Positions 53,500 to 62,651 of a DNA stretch of 64,000 bases are shown here, piece after piece. The position numbers and the translations under genes were made by a program. Location: positions 1 through 64,000 of the forward strand of contig ONKG01000007.1 of assembly GCA_900318375.1 (NCBI GenBank), given 5' to 3'. Source of the DNA: an uncultured Lachnospiraceae bacterium. GTDB lineage: Bacteria > Bacillota > Clostridia > Lachnospirales > Lachnospiraceae. Positions within the stretch are counted from its first letter, which is position 1. Every line of letters begins with the position of its first letter. Under the pieces are notes generated by a model that was not told where the DNA came from, did not search any database, and saw only the letters and a program-made list of their open reading frames with translations.

Positions 53500-54441
53500 C
53501 TATTCTTTTTCCTGCCCGCTTTCATTGTCAAAGGCCAGAGTGATCGTCCTGCCGTCCCTTCCGGGCTTACTGTCCGGGAAAATCTTGCGGACGGAGGGCA
53601 TAAAATCATCAGGTTTGATGAGGGAGGGGCTGTAATGCGTCAGCCACATCTGCTTAGGTGCAGCCTTCCTGGCGATCGTCGCAGCCTCGACAAAAGTCAT
53701 ATGTTTTTTCTCACGCGCTTTTGCCGCGTTTTCCGGCTCACCGTACATGCCCTCACAGATCAGAAGATCCGCTCCCTGTGCATATTTTTCGAGATTTTCA
53801 CAGGGGCGCGTGTCGGTGGAGTAAACAAGTTTGAGGCCTTTGCGGGGCGGTCCCAGGACCATCTCAGGGGTCAGCAGAAGGCCGTCTTCGGTCTCGATGG
53901 TCTCGCCTTTCTGCAGCCTGCTCCAGAGCCTGACGGGAATGTTCTGTGCTTTTGCGCGCTCAGCGTCAAAACGGCCTTTCCTGTCCAGCGTAAAGGCATA
54001 TCCGTAGCAGGGGACGTTGTGGTTGACCCGGAAGGCGTGGATACGGAAATCCGCTTCGCCGGGAAGTTCAATCTCCTGCTCCCGCTCCGACAATTCCAGA
54101 AACTGAATCTCAAAAGGAAGCTCGGGGGCGATCACTCGAAGGCTGTTCACAATACGGGTAAGGCCTTTGGGGCCGACCATGAGGACCGGTTCTTTTCTCT
54201 CCGCGTTTCCCATGGTCAGCAGCATCCCCGGCAGTCCGGAAATGTGATCCGCATGATAATGGGTAAACAAAATCATGTCGATCGGCTTGGGACTCCAGCC
54301 CTTTCTCCTGAGTGCGACCTGCGTTCCTTCACCGCAGTCCACCAGTATTCCTTTTCCGTTGTATCGGAGCATCAGTGAGGTCAGATACCTGTAGGGCAGC
54401 GGCATCATGCCCCCTGTTCCGAGCAGACAGACATCAATCAT
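53500..54441 (-). CDS. rnz: Ribonuclease Z
   Basis: A 313-residue metallo-beta-lactamase-fold nuclease that matures tRNA 3' ends. HYHADHISGLPGML (residues 63-76) supplies the zinc ligands; HNVPCYGYAF and LTHYSPSL give the remaining histidines. The exosite insert is in the middle, as in bacterial RNase Z. It sits between tsaD and rimI on the same strand. Confidence 0.95.
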   Translation of the reverse strand: MIDVCLLGTGGMMPLPYRYLTSLMLRYNGKGILVDCGEGTQVALRRKGWSPKPIDMILFTHYHADHISGLPGMLLTMGNAERKEPVLMVGPKGLTRIVNSLRVIAPELPFEIQFLELSEREQEIELPGEADFRIHAFRVNHNVPCYGYAFTLDRKGRFDAERAKAQNIPVRLWSRLQKGETIETEDGLLLTPEMVLGPPRKGLKLVYSTDTRPCENLEKYAQGADLLICEGMYGEPENAAKAREKKHMTFVEAATIARKAAPKQMWLTHYSPSLIKPDDFMPSVRKIFPDSKPGRDGRTITLAFDNESGQEKE

Positions 54442-54528
54442 AAATCTATTTCTCTTTCTTAACGCTTTTTATGTTTTGTATTCTTTCCGACCAAGCCGAT
54501 CCCGGGAGCGGCACTTCCTGCTTTGCTT

Positions 54529-55008
54529 TCACGGCCTCTGCCACATGATCAGGCCGTCTTCAACCGGATCATCATAAAAACGCGGGCGCACCCCCTCTGT
54601 CCGGAATCCCAGACTCTCATACAGGTTGACCGCAATGACATTGCCGGCGCGCACCTCCAAAGTAAAAGCCTGCACGCCGTCCGCGCGGGCTTCGCGCATG
54701 AGAACATCTAGCATCTTCCGCGAAATACCGCGGCCGCGATAGGCAGGATGCACGGCGACATTGCTGATATCGCCCTCTTCAAAGATCTTTTTCACCCCGC
54801 ACATGCCCACCACTTTTTCATGAGGATCCGCGCCGGATTTTTCACCGGGAGTATCCTCCACAGCCACATAATACGCGGCATAGGGAAGCAGCAGCGCCGC
54901 CTTGAAGATGCTCTTTGTCCAGGGGCGTGAAAATGCAATTTTCTCGATTTCAACCACCTGCGGGATATCTTCTTCCCGCATGCGGCGTACAGTATAAGAC
55001 ATCATCAT
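54529..55008 (-). CDS. rimI: Ribosomal protein S18-alanine N-acetyltransferase
   Basis: A 159-residue GNAT acetyltransferase. It shows VAVHPAYRGRGISRKML, the acetyl-CoA-binding motif A, and VNLYESLGFRTEGVRPRFY near the end. Position between tsaB and tsaD is the usual RimI context. The start overlaps the tsaB stop by 4 bp. The cited acetylation target is known for the family and not proven here. Confidence 0.92.
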   Translation of the reverse strand: MMMSYTVRRMREEDIPQVVEIEKIAFSRPWTKSIFKAALLLPYAAYYVAVEDTPGEKSGADPHEKVVGMCGVKKIFEEGDISNVAVHPAYRGRGISRKMLDVLMREARADGVQAFTLEVRAGNVIAVNLYESLGFRTEGVRPRFYDDPVEDGLIMWQRP

Positions 55009-55769
55009 TTCTCCAGAAGAAGCGAGAAGCTTCGGCGCTCGCTGTGTTCCTGTTCGGCCTGGGCGAGGCGCAGGTACTCGGGGCGGAAGTCATCGGCGGA
55101 AACCATGCATGCATCGCCCTGATCCTGATAGTATGACCATGCCAGTGCGGCAACTGCCGCTGCCCGCTGGCGGTCAAGATGAGCGGGAGCAAAGGAATAA
55201 GGCACTGTCATGAGCCGGGCCAGGGTTTCTTTGCTCACGGGCACACCATCCCCCTGGAAAATGACCGATCTTCCGCGGGCATTGAGATCCTCTGCAATCT
55301 CGGAGACAGGAATGACACACTGGGGACGCACGACCGTGAAACAGGGATCGGTCCCGGTGCTTCCCGGTTTTTTATCGCCGTAAGACCACTCATAGATGCC
55401 GGTATATACCTGCTGGCGGCGCGCATCCATCAGGGGACAGATCAGGCTGTCCGAAGCATAGAGATTATATGCGATAGAATCCACAGTGGGGACCGGGATA
55501 ATGGGTGTGTCCATAGCCAGAGCGGCGCCCTTGGCAGTCGCGACACCGATCCTGAGCCCTGTAAAAGATCCGGGGCCTTTGGCAATGGCGATCGCATCGA
55601 CTGTATTCAGGTCCAGTTCCAGCATTTGCTTCACCTCGTCCATCATCGGGACAAGACTCCGGGCATGTTTCTTTTTAAATTGGACATTGTAATCCGCGAT
55701 CAAAAGACCGTCTTCCAGGACTGCACAGCCCGCAACCGGGCCGGAAGCTTCTATTGCCAGTATTTTCAT
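55005..55769 (-). CDS. tsaB: tRNA t6A biosynthesis protein TsaB
   Basis: A protein of about 254 residues starting MKILAIEASGPVAGCAVLED; GAGG is spaced better for the ATG at 55769 than for that at 55775. It has the truncated ASKH fold of TsaB: KGPGSFTGLRIGVATAKGAA. TsaB binds TsaD and TsaE as a scaffold in t6A synthesis. A C-terminal segment (FRPEYLRLAQAEQE) is typical. Confidence 0.94.
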   Translation of the reverse strand: MKILAIEASGPVAGCAVLEDGLLIADYNVQFKKKHARSLVPMMDEVKQMLELDLNTVDAIAIAKGPGSFTGLRIGVATAKGAALAMDTPIIPVPTVDSIAYNLYASDSLICPLMDARRQQVYTGIYEWSYGDKKPGSTGTDPCFTVVRPQCVIPVSEIAEDLNARGRSVIFQGDGVPVSKETLARLMTVPYSFAPAHLDRQRAAAVAALAWSYYQDQGDACMVSADDFRPEYLRLAQAEQEHSERRSFSLLLEK

Positions 55770-55881
55770 GATCATACCTCATGCCGTCCGCACAGACAGC
55801 AGGCTGTAATCCGGAACATTACAGTCCCGGAATCGTGCACGTTGAAACAAGTAAAAAACGCGGTAAGTCCGCAATCCGTCC

Positions 55882-56322
55882 TCAGCGCCGGCGGACGGTG
55901 ATCCTGCGGTAATCCAGACCCTTTTCCAGGTCTTTTTCGATAAAGACAACGATGACATTGTCGGGCAGAAGTTCTTCGATTCTTCCCGCCCACTCGATCA
56001 GGCAGACACCGTCGCCGTCAATATATTCATCGAATCCGATTTCCTCCATCTCCTCGGGCTCCTCGATCCGGTAGACGTCGAAATGATAGAGAGGGATCCT
56101 TCCCTCCTCATAGATCTGCAGAATGGTGAAGGTAGGGCTGTTGACGGGCTCTGTGATCCCCAGTCCTTCGGCAAAGCCCTTTGTAAAGACCGTTTTGCCG
56201 ACTCCCAGGTCGCCGATCAGCGCATAGACCTCGCCGGCCTGCGCCGACTGTCCGATGGTCTTTCCGGTCCGGAAAGTCTCTTCCGGCCCCATTGTCTCAT
56301 ATATTTTGTTCAGTAACGACAT
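55882..56322 (-). CDS. tsaE: tRNA t6A biosynthesis ATPase TsaE
   Basis: A 146-residue P-loop ATPase. Walker A is GDLGVGKTVFTKGFAEGLG near residue 37, followed by NSPTFTILQIYEEGRIPLYHFDVYRI and IEWAGRIEELLP. It hydrolyses ATP to reset the TsaB-TsaD complex. A 112-bp gap separates it from tsaB on the same strand. Confidence 0.95.
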   Translation of the reverse strand: MSLLNKIYETMGPEETFRTGKTIGQSAQAGEVYALIGDLGVGKTVFTKGFAEGLGITEPVNSPTFTILQIYEEGRIPLYHFDVYRIEEPEEMEEIGFDEYIDGDGVCLIEWAGRIEELLPDNVIVVFIEKDLEKGLDYRRITVRRR

Positions 56323-56456
56323 GGCAAAACGATTCCTTCAATAAAATAGATAAAAAAGCCTCCTTCCACTGCCGCGAGCCGCAGCTGTAGAGAGGAGGCA
56401 TTATGCTCCGATGCCGTCCGCAGGCGGCTTCCTGCGGATCGGAAAAATCCGGCTGA

Positions 56457-56891
56457 TCAGCCGAGGTCTTCAATCTTGTCGATCCTTCTCTGATGGCGCT
56501 CGCCGTTGGAGAACGGAGTTGCAAGGAACGTATCCACGATATCCATGGCTACATTTTCACCGACCATACCGGCTCCGATCGCGAGTACATTCGCATTATT
56601 GTGCTCACGGGTCAGGCGGGCAGTGGTGGTATTGTGACACAGGCCGCAGCGGATGCCGGCAACCTTGTTGGCCGCGATGGAAATGCCGATTCCGGTTGTG
56701 CAGATGACAATGCCCTTTTCACATTCGCCGGAGGCGACAGCTTTTGCTACCGCGTGTCCGAACTCCGGATAGTCACAGGAGTCGAGATTGTATGTGCCGA
56801 AATCCCTGCACTCCATGCCCTGTTCCTTAAGATGTTCGATCACCTTGGTCTTGAGCTCAAATCCGCCGTGGTCAGATCCGATTGCGATCAT
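56457..56891 (-). CDS. rpiB: Ribose-5-phosphate isomerase B
   Basis: A protein of 144 residues. MIAIGSDHGGFELKTKVIEH is the N-terminal substrate motif; CTTGIGISIAANK (about residue 66) contains the catalytic cysteine, and GLCHNTTTARLTREHNNANVL follows. GGGAGG before the ATG at 56891 fixes the start; the upstream extension is lysine-rich and not homologous. It interconverts ribose and ribulose 5-phosphates or a related sugar such as galactose 6-phosphate (LacAB-like). Confidence 0.94.
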   Translation of the reverse strand: MIAIGSDHGGFELKTKVIEHLKEQGMECRDFGTYNLDSCDYPEFGHAVAKAVASGECEKGIVICTTGIGISIAANKVAGIRCGLCHNTTTARLTREHNNANVLAIGAGMVGENVAMDIVDTFLATPFSNGERHQRRIDKIEDLG

Positions 56892-57060
56892 TTTGTCTCC
56901 TCCCTTTTCCTTTTTTCTTTTTCCTTTTCTTTTTATGATCTGTTTCCTGTCCCGGACAAATCCCTGTCCCGCAGCCTTATAAAACAAGGGTTTACTCACT
57001 GCAGGTCAAAATCCGGAACAAGAACAAACTACCATCATATTTCCTCATTGTCAACATTTG

Positions 57061-57828
57061 TCACATTCTGCGGGCACTGGAGCCCTCCTGCATGGTGCGG
57101 CCGTATTTGATAATAGGGCTGACCTTTTTGTAAATCAGCATAGTCAGGACGGAAATACCGACACCCTTGATGATATTGATCGGAGCCACCATGAAGATCA
57201 CAAAAGAAGTGATATCTGTGACCCTGGGGTTAAGTTCACTGCCCATTGCGAGGATATTATCCAGGGGCATGCCGAAAAGATTCGAAAAAGCAGGGAGCAG
57301 ATAGACTGCGTTAAACCATGTTCCGAAAACTGTCATGATCATGGTGCCGATCACGCAGCCGATCACCGCGGTCTTTCTGGATTTTTTGAACTGATAGACG
57401 ATGGAAGCCGGAAGGACCAGCATGCAGCCGATGATAAAGTTGGCCAGATCGCCGACAAAGGCTGTTGTTGTCCCTTTGAGCACCAGCTTGACCAGCTCCT
57501 TGATGAATTCTACAAGGACGCCTGCGACAGGCCCGAAAGCAAACCCTGCAATCATGGCGGGAAGCTCGGAGAAATCCAGCTTATAGAAATCCGGCGCAAT
57601 AGGAAGCGAGAAATCAAAAATATACAAAATACCTGATATGGCGGAGAACATACCGATCATGACAACTTTCCGCGTCGCCAGAATTCTCTCCGTGCCGCCT
57701 CTGCGTGCCCTTGCCGCGCGTTCAAACAGGTAGGCCACAAGGACAAATCCCACGACAATGAGCAGGCAGATACCTACAAATTCGGCGTGATCTTTTACAT
57801 CCTGCAGCAATTTGCTAATGTTTCCCAT
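57061..57828 (-). CDS. ECF transporter S-component, RibU-like
   Basis: A 255-residue membrane protein with six or seven segments. FYKLDFSELPAMIAGFAFGPV and GVLVEFIKELVKLVLKGTTT resemble the substrate-binding part of riboflavin-type S-components (RibU). The extra N-terminal helix (FVGICLLIVVGFVLVAYLF) is longer than usual. The ATPase and EcfT subunits are elsewhere. No FMN riboswitch is present upstream, so the substrate remains a guess from sequence. AAAGGAG precedes the ATG. Confidence 0.82.
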   Translation of the reverse strand: MGNISKLLQDVKDHAEFVGICLLIVVGFVLVAYLFERAARARRGGTERILATRKVVMIGMFSAISGILYIFDFSLPIAPDFYKLDFSELPAMIAGFAFGPVAGVLVEFIKELVKLVLKGTTTAFVGDLANFIIGCMLVLPASIVYQFKKSRKTAVIGCVIGTMIMTVFGTWFNAVYLLPAFSNLFGMPLDNILAMGSELNPRVTDITSFVIFMVAPINIIKGVGISVLTMLIYKKVSPIIKYGRTMQEGSSARRM

Positions 57829-57894
57829 GGCTTACTCCTTTCGGACGGCATGCAGCCGTCACAAACATCCTATTGCAATGACCGTGTCATAGAA

Positions 57895-57925
57895 AAAGCC
57901 CCGCTGCTTTACAGCACGGGGCTTT
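57895..57925 (-). terminator. Terminator of murA
   Basis: AAAGCCCCG-TGCTG and CAGC-CGGGGCTTT pair around TAAAG-type loop bases; on the minus strand the stem ends in a T-run. It lies 11 bp after murA. Confidence 0.85.
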
Positions 57926-57935
57926 CTAACGGCTT

Positions 57936-59234
57936 TCAGCCGATTTTAAACTGGAACTTCCTTTTCTCTATGTCTGAATTGATGATCTCGATCTCCGCTC
58001 CCAGTTTGCGAAGCTTTTCGGGGAAGTCTTCATATCCGCGCTCGATATATTTAATATCATAAATCTCTGAGATGCCCTCAGCTGCGAGAGCAGCAATCAC
58101 AAGAGCTGCGCCTGCGCGCAGGTCGGGAGAACTGAGGTTGGCGCCGGTATATCTTTCGACACCGTCGATGATGGCAGTATTGCCTTCAACCTGGATATGG
58201 GCTCCCATCTTGGTGAGTTCGTCCACGTACTTGAAGCGGTTTTCGAAAATGCTCTCCGTGATAATGCTGACGCCGCGGGAAAGGCCCAGAAGGACCGTGA
58301 TCTGCGGCTGCATGTCCGTGGGGAATCCCGGATAAGGAAGAGTTTTGGCGTTGGTCGGCCCAAGGCGTCTGGTCGCGACAACGCGCACTTCATCATCGGA
58401 CTCATGGATCTGACATCCGATCTCCTGAAGCTTTGCGGAGAGGGATTCAAGATGCTTGGGAATGACATTTTTGATGACCACATCGCCCCTTGTGGCTGCC
58501 GCGGCAAACATAAAAGTGCCTGCTTCGATCTGGTCGGGGATGATGGAATAATTGGTCCCGTGCAGCTTCTGAACACCCTTGATGCGGATCACATCCGTTC
58601 CCGCGCCCTTGATACTGGCACCCATACTGTTGAGGAAGTTGGCCGTGTCAACGACATGCGGCTCCTTCGCGGCATTTTCAATGATCGTCACACCCTGTGC
58701 CATGACAGAAGCCATCATGATATTTATGGTCGCTCCCACAGAGACTACGTCCATATAAATATGAGACCCGTGAAGGATATCCGCCTCGGCAATGACCATT
58801 CCGGGAGGCGCAAGACGCACATCCGCGCCCAGAGCGCGGAATCCCTTAATGTGCTGATCGATCGGACGAAGGCCGATATTGCATCCGCCCGGCAGAGCCA
58901 CAGACGCACGGCGGTGTCTGCCGAGAAGAGAACCGATCAGATAATAAGATCCTCTGATCTTGCGCACATAGTCATTGTCAACGATCGCGTCCTTCTGAAT
59001 GCCGGAGCCGTTGATCCGGTAACAGTGGCGGTCGATCTTTTCGACGCGCGCGCCGATCGACTGAATCGCGCGGAGGATCGCGCGTATATCACTGACATCA
59101 GGTATATTTTCAACTGTAACAGTCTCGCTGGTCATCACAGATGCTGCCAGAATGCCTAAGGCCGCATTCTTGGCGCCTGCAATTTCCACCTCACCGCTCA
59201 GGGGATTTCCCCCGTTCACAATATAATGATCCAT
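57936..59234 (-). CDS. murA: UDP-N-acetylglucosamine 1-carboxyvinyltransferase
   Basis: A 432-residue enzyme for the first committed step of peptidoglycan synthesis. GGNPLSGEVEIAGAKNAAL at the N-terminus and LPGGCNIGLRPIDQHIKGF around Cys118 give the catalytic cysteine loop. GYPGFPTDMQPQ is read as PYPGFPTDMQPQ here, a conserved active-site block. The intact cysteine predicts fosfomycin sensitivity by family knowledge. GAGGGG precedes the ATG. Firmicutes often have two MurA copies; the other is not in the window. Confidence 0.96.
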   Translation of the reverse strand: MDHYIVNGGNPLSGEVEIAGAKNAALGILAASVMTSETVTVENIPDVSDIRAILRAIQSIGARVEKIDRHCYRINGSGIQKDAIVDNDYVRKIRGSYYLIGSLLGRHRRASVALPGGCNIGLRPIDQHIKGFRALGADVRLAPPGMVIAEADILHGSHIYMDVVSVGATINIMMASVMAQGVTIIENAAKEPHVVDTANFLNSMGASIKGAGTDVIRIKGVQKLHGTNYSIIPDQIEAGTFMFAAAATRGDVVIKNVIPKHLESLSAKLQEIGCQIHESDDEVRVVATRRLGPTNAKTLPYPGFPTDMQPQITVLLGLSRGVSIITESIFENRFKYVDELTKMGAHIQVEGNTAIIDGVERYTGANLSSPDLRAGAALVIAALAAEGISEIYDIKYIERGYEDFPEKLRKLGAEIEIINSDIEKRKFQFKIG

Positions 59235-59323
59235 CTAAGCCCCTCTGGCCGGTCACCTGTCCGAAGCATTCGGGAATCTCCTGCGAGTCCCCCTGCCGCT
59301 CCCGGCAGCTGTACCGCGCTCAT

Positions 59324-60136
59324 TCAATGCTTTTTCTTTCCGTCCGGCCTGTCTGCTGCCGTATTCGCGGACGGTGCTTTCTTCCGCTTTGCAGCGGCGT
59401 CTGTCCTTTCGGCAGACCTCTCTTTTTTCTGTTTTGCAGCAGCGTCTGTCTTTCCGGCAGACCTCTCTTTCTTCCGTTTTGCAGCGGCGTCTGTCCTTTC
59501 GGCAGACCTCTCTGCCTTCCGCTTTTCTGAGCGGTCTGCATCCCGCAAAGGGGTCCTCCTCTGCTCTTTTCTTTCTTTTTTCCTGACAGAAAAACCGAAA
59601 GTGCCGAGCTTCTTACCCAGGGAAAGATAAGTGCCGTGCACATAGGCCACCAGACCGGCGTCCTCGAGCACAAAGCGCCCCTTTTCATCCAGGTAACTTT
59701 CGTCCACAGAAACCTGCACGACCTTTGCAATAAAGAGGTCATGTGTTCCCAGCTTCTCAATGCCGGTCACAACGCACTCCAGACACACCGGGCTTTCACC
59801 GATGGAGGGTGCGCCCACCTTTTTGGACGGAACCTTTGTCAGATGCAGATATTCGAACTTATCTACGTCCCTTCCGGAACGTACACCGCAGAAATCCGCC
59901 GCGAAGGTCAGATCCTCTGTGGTGAGATTAATCACAAATTCTCCCGTCCGGGCAATCACATCATGTGAATACCTCTCAGGACGGATGGATACGGAGACCA
60001 TCACAGGATCGGAGCAGATCGTGCCCGTCCAGGCCGCCGTCATAATATTGCTTCGTCCCTCCTCATCCGCGCAGCTGATCATAACAGCAGGTAAAGGATA
60101 GAGCATGTTGGAGGGCCGCCAGTATTGTCTAGCCAT
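59324..60136 (-). CDS. Flavin reductase-family protein with repeated basic tail
   Basis: A 270-residue protein. Residues 1-190 match the flavoredoxin/flavin reductase-like FMN-binding split barrel (MLYPLPAVMISCADEEGRSNIMTAAW, GEFVINLTTEDL, HDLFIAKVVQVSVDE). Residues 195-270 form an unrelated tail of 15-residue units (KKERSAGKTDAAAKQ and variants) rich in Lys, Arg, Ala. The tail resembles histone H1-like bacterial proteins and may bind nucleic acid or phospholipid. Its DNA contains 45-bp tandem repeats at about 59385-59520. Start ribosome binding site is weak. Confidence 0.88.
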   Translation of the reverse strand: MARQYWRPSNMLYPLPAVMISCADEEGRSNIMTAAWTGTICSDPVMVSVSIRPERYSHDVIARTGEFVINLTTEDLTFAADFCGVRSGRDVDKFEYLHLTKVPSKKVGAPSIGESPVCLECVVTGIEKLGTHDLFIAKVVQVSVDESYLDEKGRFVLEDAGLVAYVHGTYLSLGKKLGTFGFSVRKKERKEQRRTPLRDADRSEKRKAERSAERTDAAAKRKKERSAGKTDAAAKQKKERSAERTDAAAKRKKAPSANTAADRPDGKKKH

Positions 60137-60278
60137 AAGTCAGAATTTCAATACCCGCTGGGGGGTACTGCGCTTTGAAGCGATTTTTCTTTTGGCGCGC
60201 GTATTCCGGAACTGAAGTCCCGGGTACTGCGCAATAAAGAATAAACGCAATAAAGAATAAACAAAGACACAAAAAACA

Positions 60279-60908
60279 TCAGTGCATACTGAGGAACAGG
60301 CTGAGCAGGCCGACACCTTCAAGAAGCTGGATCGCGAGGATCGCGATCAGTATGCCGAAGGACGCCTTCCGCATGAGCTTCTCGGTGGGGTCCGGTTTTA
60401 CAGCTTCCTGCATGGCATCCAGCTGTTCGCGCAGCTCCTGTGTCTGTTTGCCGAGCTCCGCGATCATAGACGCCTGAATATTTCTGTACACCCTGACGTT
60501 TTCCTTATGGTTGAAGTCATCAGACTGCTGCTGCAGAGCGGACACATGATCCTGTGTCTTCTGCAGAGCGGCCAGAACTGTATCCTGAGACCCCGTCACT
60601 GCAGCCGCAACTCCGTCCTGCAGTACCTGTGTGTCCCAATTCTGCAGCGATGACAGCTTCTCTGTGATCCGGTCATTATTCTCCTGCAGGAGTCTGCGGA
60701 TCTCGTCTGTCTGTGAGCGGTTCATGAACTGAAGCTTCTGCACCAGCTCATTATTCCGGTCATACAGATCACGGAGCTGTTCGATCACCTGGGTATAATC
60801 ACTGACTTCCTCCCTGAGCCTGTTCGTACGCGCAGCTTCCGCCGCTCCGTTTGCGCGAATCAGTTCATCGGGATTATTCAGATCCATAATGGGGATCGTA
60901 TTGCGCAT
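60279..60908 (-). CDS. Tail-anchored coiled-coil protein
   Basis: A protein of 209 residues; GGAGGG before the ATG at 60908 sets the start, 40 codons inside a longer frame. The middle (about 25-175) is coiled coil rich in Gln, Glu, Asn (LRDLYDRNNELVQKLQFMNRS, LLQENNDRITEKLSSL). One hydrophobic helix (KASFGILIAILAIQLLEGVGLLSLFL) closes the C-terminus, so it is probably anchored in the membrane by its tail. I do not recognise a family. It has its own promoter. Confidence 0.75.
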   Translation of the reverse strand: MRNTIPIMDLNNPDELIRANGAAEAARTNRLREEVSDYTQVIEQLRDLYDRNNELVQKLQFMNRSQTDEIRRLLQENNDRITEKLSSLQNWDTQVLQDGVAAAVTGSQDTVLAALQKTQDHVSALQQQSDDFNHKENVRVYRNIQASMIAELGKQTQELREQLDAMQEAVKPDPTEKLMRKASFGILIAILAIQLLEGVGLLSLFLSMH

Positions 60909-61059
60909 CACTGCCCTCCGATTGTCGTTGCCTTCATCTCCCGCCCGGACACCCCCGAATCTTTTCAGGATCTCTTCAAGACTTGTTCGCAGTCTGTAAC
61001 TTGTGCCGGAACAGGTAACTGTCATCAATATCTGGTAGTCAGTTAGGGGGATTACCCAT

Positions 61060-61088
61060 ATGATACCATCATCTGTCTCTATTTACAA
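61060..61088 (-). promoter_or_regulatory. Promoter of the coiled-coil protein gene
   Basis: TTGTAA and TATCAT are separated by 17 bp on the minus strand, about 150 bp before the start at 60908. Confidence 0.65.
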
Positions 61089-61470
61089 TTGAGAACGGGC
61101 GCCCTTGTCATTTTCAGACATTAGGCTGAAATAGCAGAAGTTTTTGCGCGCGTTTTCGCTAATCATCAGATAATAGCAGCTTTTACGTATCAACAGCCAA
61201 GGCAGATACTTTTTCCGTAAACAAAAAACAGAACACACCTGTCATTTGCCGCCATTATTATCCCGCAAATCCTTCTGAGTCGTAACAAAATACCACAACT
61301 GCGGCTCCCGCGCAATACCTCAAATCAGAAAATATTATCTGCGGCAGTTCTGATTACAGAACAATTTTTGCCGAAAACTCCTGCGCTTCCATACAGATGT
61401 CCGGCTTATTTCTCCGTGAAACCTCTTCAGCTTCCTGCGGGCGTCAGAACATTCTTTCCGGAAAAACAGA
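61089..61470. other. Gap between glycosyltransferase and coiled-coil genes
   Basis: A 382-bp stretch without a gene. It is less GC-rich than its surroundings and I see no strong hairpin or repeat. It probably holds the glycosyltransferase transcript end. Confidence 0.5.
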
Positions 61471-62565
61471 TTACACCAGCAGACGGATCAGCTGAGGCAG
61501 CTCCGCCGTCAGCATCCACTGAATGCGGAGATACCGCGCAAGGCGGCCGGCCAGCACCGGTTCCTTTTCCGAGAGGAAAAGCGGATACATCTTTTCCGCC
61601 GCCTCATCCATTCCCAGAAAAGAGGCATCCGAAAGGTTTTCCGGCCAGATACCGACTCCCCCGCCGAGAGCAGCGCGCCGGTCTTTCTCCAGAGAACACA
61701 GGGCATGACCGCGCTCCAAAGCCGTTTTATAGGACCCCAACCCGCCTCTTCTGACAAAAGAAGCAAGCTGAGCGGCATCCACTGCCGCGAAAACAGGCAG
61801 TCCCGGAAGCCGCATTATTGCGGGAATGTTTTTGTAAAAGACATATCGTCCGTTGCCCACTGCCAGCTGCTGCCGTAAAGCGGATTTTGCTCCGGCCCCG
61901 TCCCGGGCTCTGCAGCCTACAGCTGCTCCCCGGACCTCTGCGGTTTTCCAGCCGTGAAGCGCCGCCCGCAGGCTCAGGTCAAAAGCCTCGAGTGAATCGA
62001 AATGCCGCTCATCCATCCACCCGATTTCTTCCAGCGCGGACATGCGGTACATGGCGCACCCGTCCGGCACGGCAATGATCTGCTTCACCGCATGCCGCCT
62101 GCGGCTTTTCCAGTCTGTCCCGGGGAAAAAAGTCTTTACTTCAGCTTTGCGGAAAATCCTGTCTGCGCAAGATTCCCGGTCCACTTTACCGGTCTTTTTT
62201 CCGGCCTGCGCCGCGCGAAATTCCGGCACAGAGCAGAAAACACTTTCATCGCCTTCCATGGTCTCCAGCAGCCTGGACAGACAGTTTTTTCCGGCAACAA
62301 GATCCGGCCGGATCAGAAAGGCATATTCCGTTCTCACCAGGCGCAGCCCTGCGTTGGAGGCATGGGCATAACCGGTGTGGGCCGGAAGCGACAGATATGT
62401 TACTGCAGGCCAGTGCCTGCGGATCATCTTTTCCGTTTCGTCGTCAGAACCGTCGTCCACGACAATGATATCAGGAACAGTTTTACCCCTGCCGAGAACC
62501 GACAGGCATCTGTACAGATCCTGCCGACAGTTTCTGGCAGGCAGAACTGCAGTTATTTTTTTCAT
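61471..62565 (-). CDS. Family 2 glycosyltransferase
   Basis: A 364-residue protein. The GT-A fold begins with KKITAVLPARNCRQDLYRCLSVLG, followed by DIIVVDDGSDDETE (nucleotide-sugar binding) and an RPDLV-type region in place of the usual DxD. Its acceptor-binding half includes AVPDGCAMYRMSALEEIGWMDERHFDSLEAFDLSLRA (in pieces), typical of rhamnosyl/galactosyltransferases. There is no membrane segment. With the upstream glycosyltransferase it probably builds a surface polysaccharide; sugar unknown. Confidence 0.9.
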   Translation of the reverse strand: MKKITAVLPARNCRQDLYRCLSVLGRGKTVPDIIVVDDGSDDETEKMIRRHWPAVTYLSLPAHTGYAHASNAGLRLVRTEYAFLIRPDLVAGKNCLSRLLETMEGDESVFCSVPEFRAAQAGKKTGKVDRESCADRIFRKAEVKTFFPGTDWKSRRRHAVKQIIAVPDGCAMYRMSALEEIGWMDERHFDSLEAFDLSLRAALHGWKTAEVRGAAVGCRARDGAGAKSALRQQLAVGNGRYVFYKNIPAIMRLPGLPVFAAVDAAQLASFVRRGGLGSYKTALERGHALCSLEKDRRAALGGGVGIWPENLSDASFLGMDEAAEKMYPLFLSEKEPVLAGRLARYLRIQWMLTAELPQLIRLLV

Positions 62566-62651
62566 AAAAGTGACTATAACCTCTTGCTCACAAACAAGTA
62601 TTTGCTCGTCGGCAATGAGCCCTCTCTATGCTGCACCTGTCCGGAATCCCC

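Noticed and set aside
57829..57935. FMN riboswitch upstream of the RibU-like gene.
   Set aside because: The gap is only about 107 bp and is occupied by the murA terminator.
59141..59630. Plus-strand frames rich in Ser, Phe and Leu opposite the flavin reductase tail.
   Set aside because: They are translations of the 45-bp repeats on the other strand.
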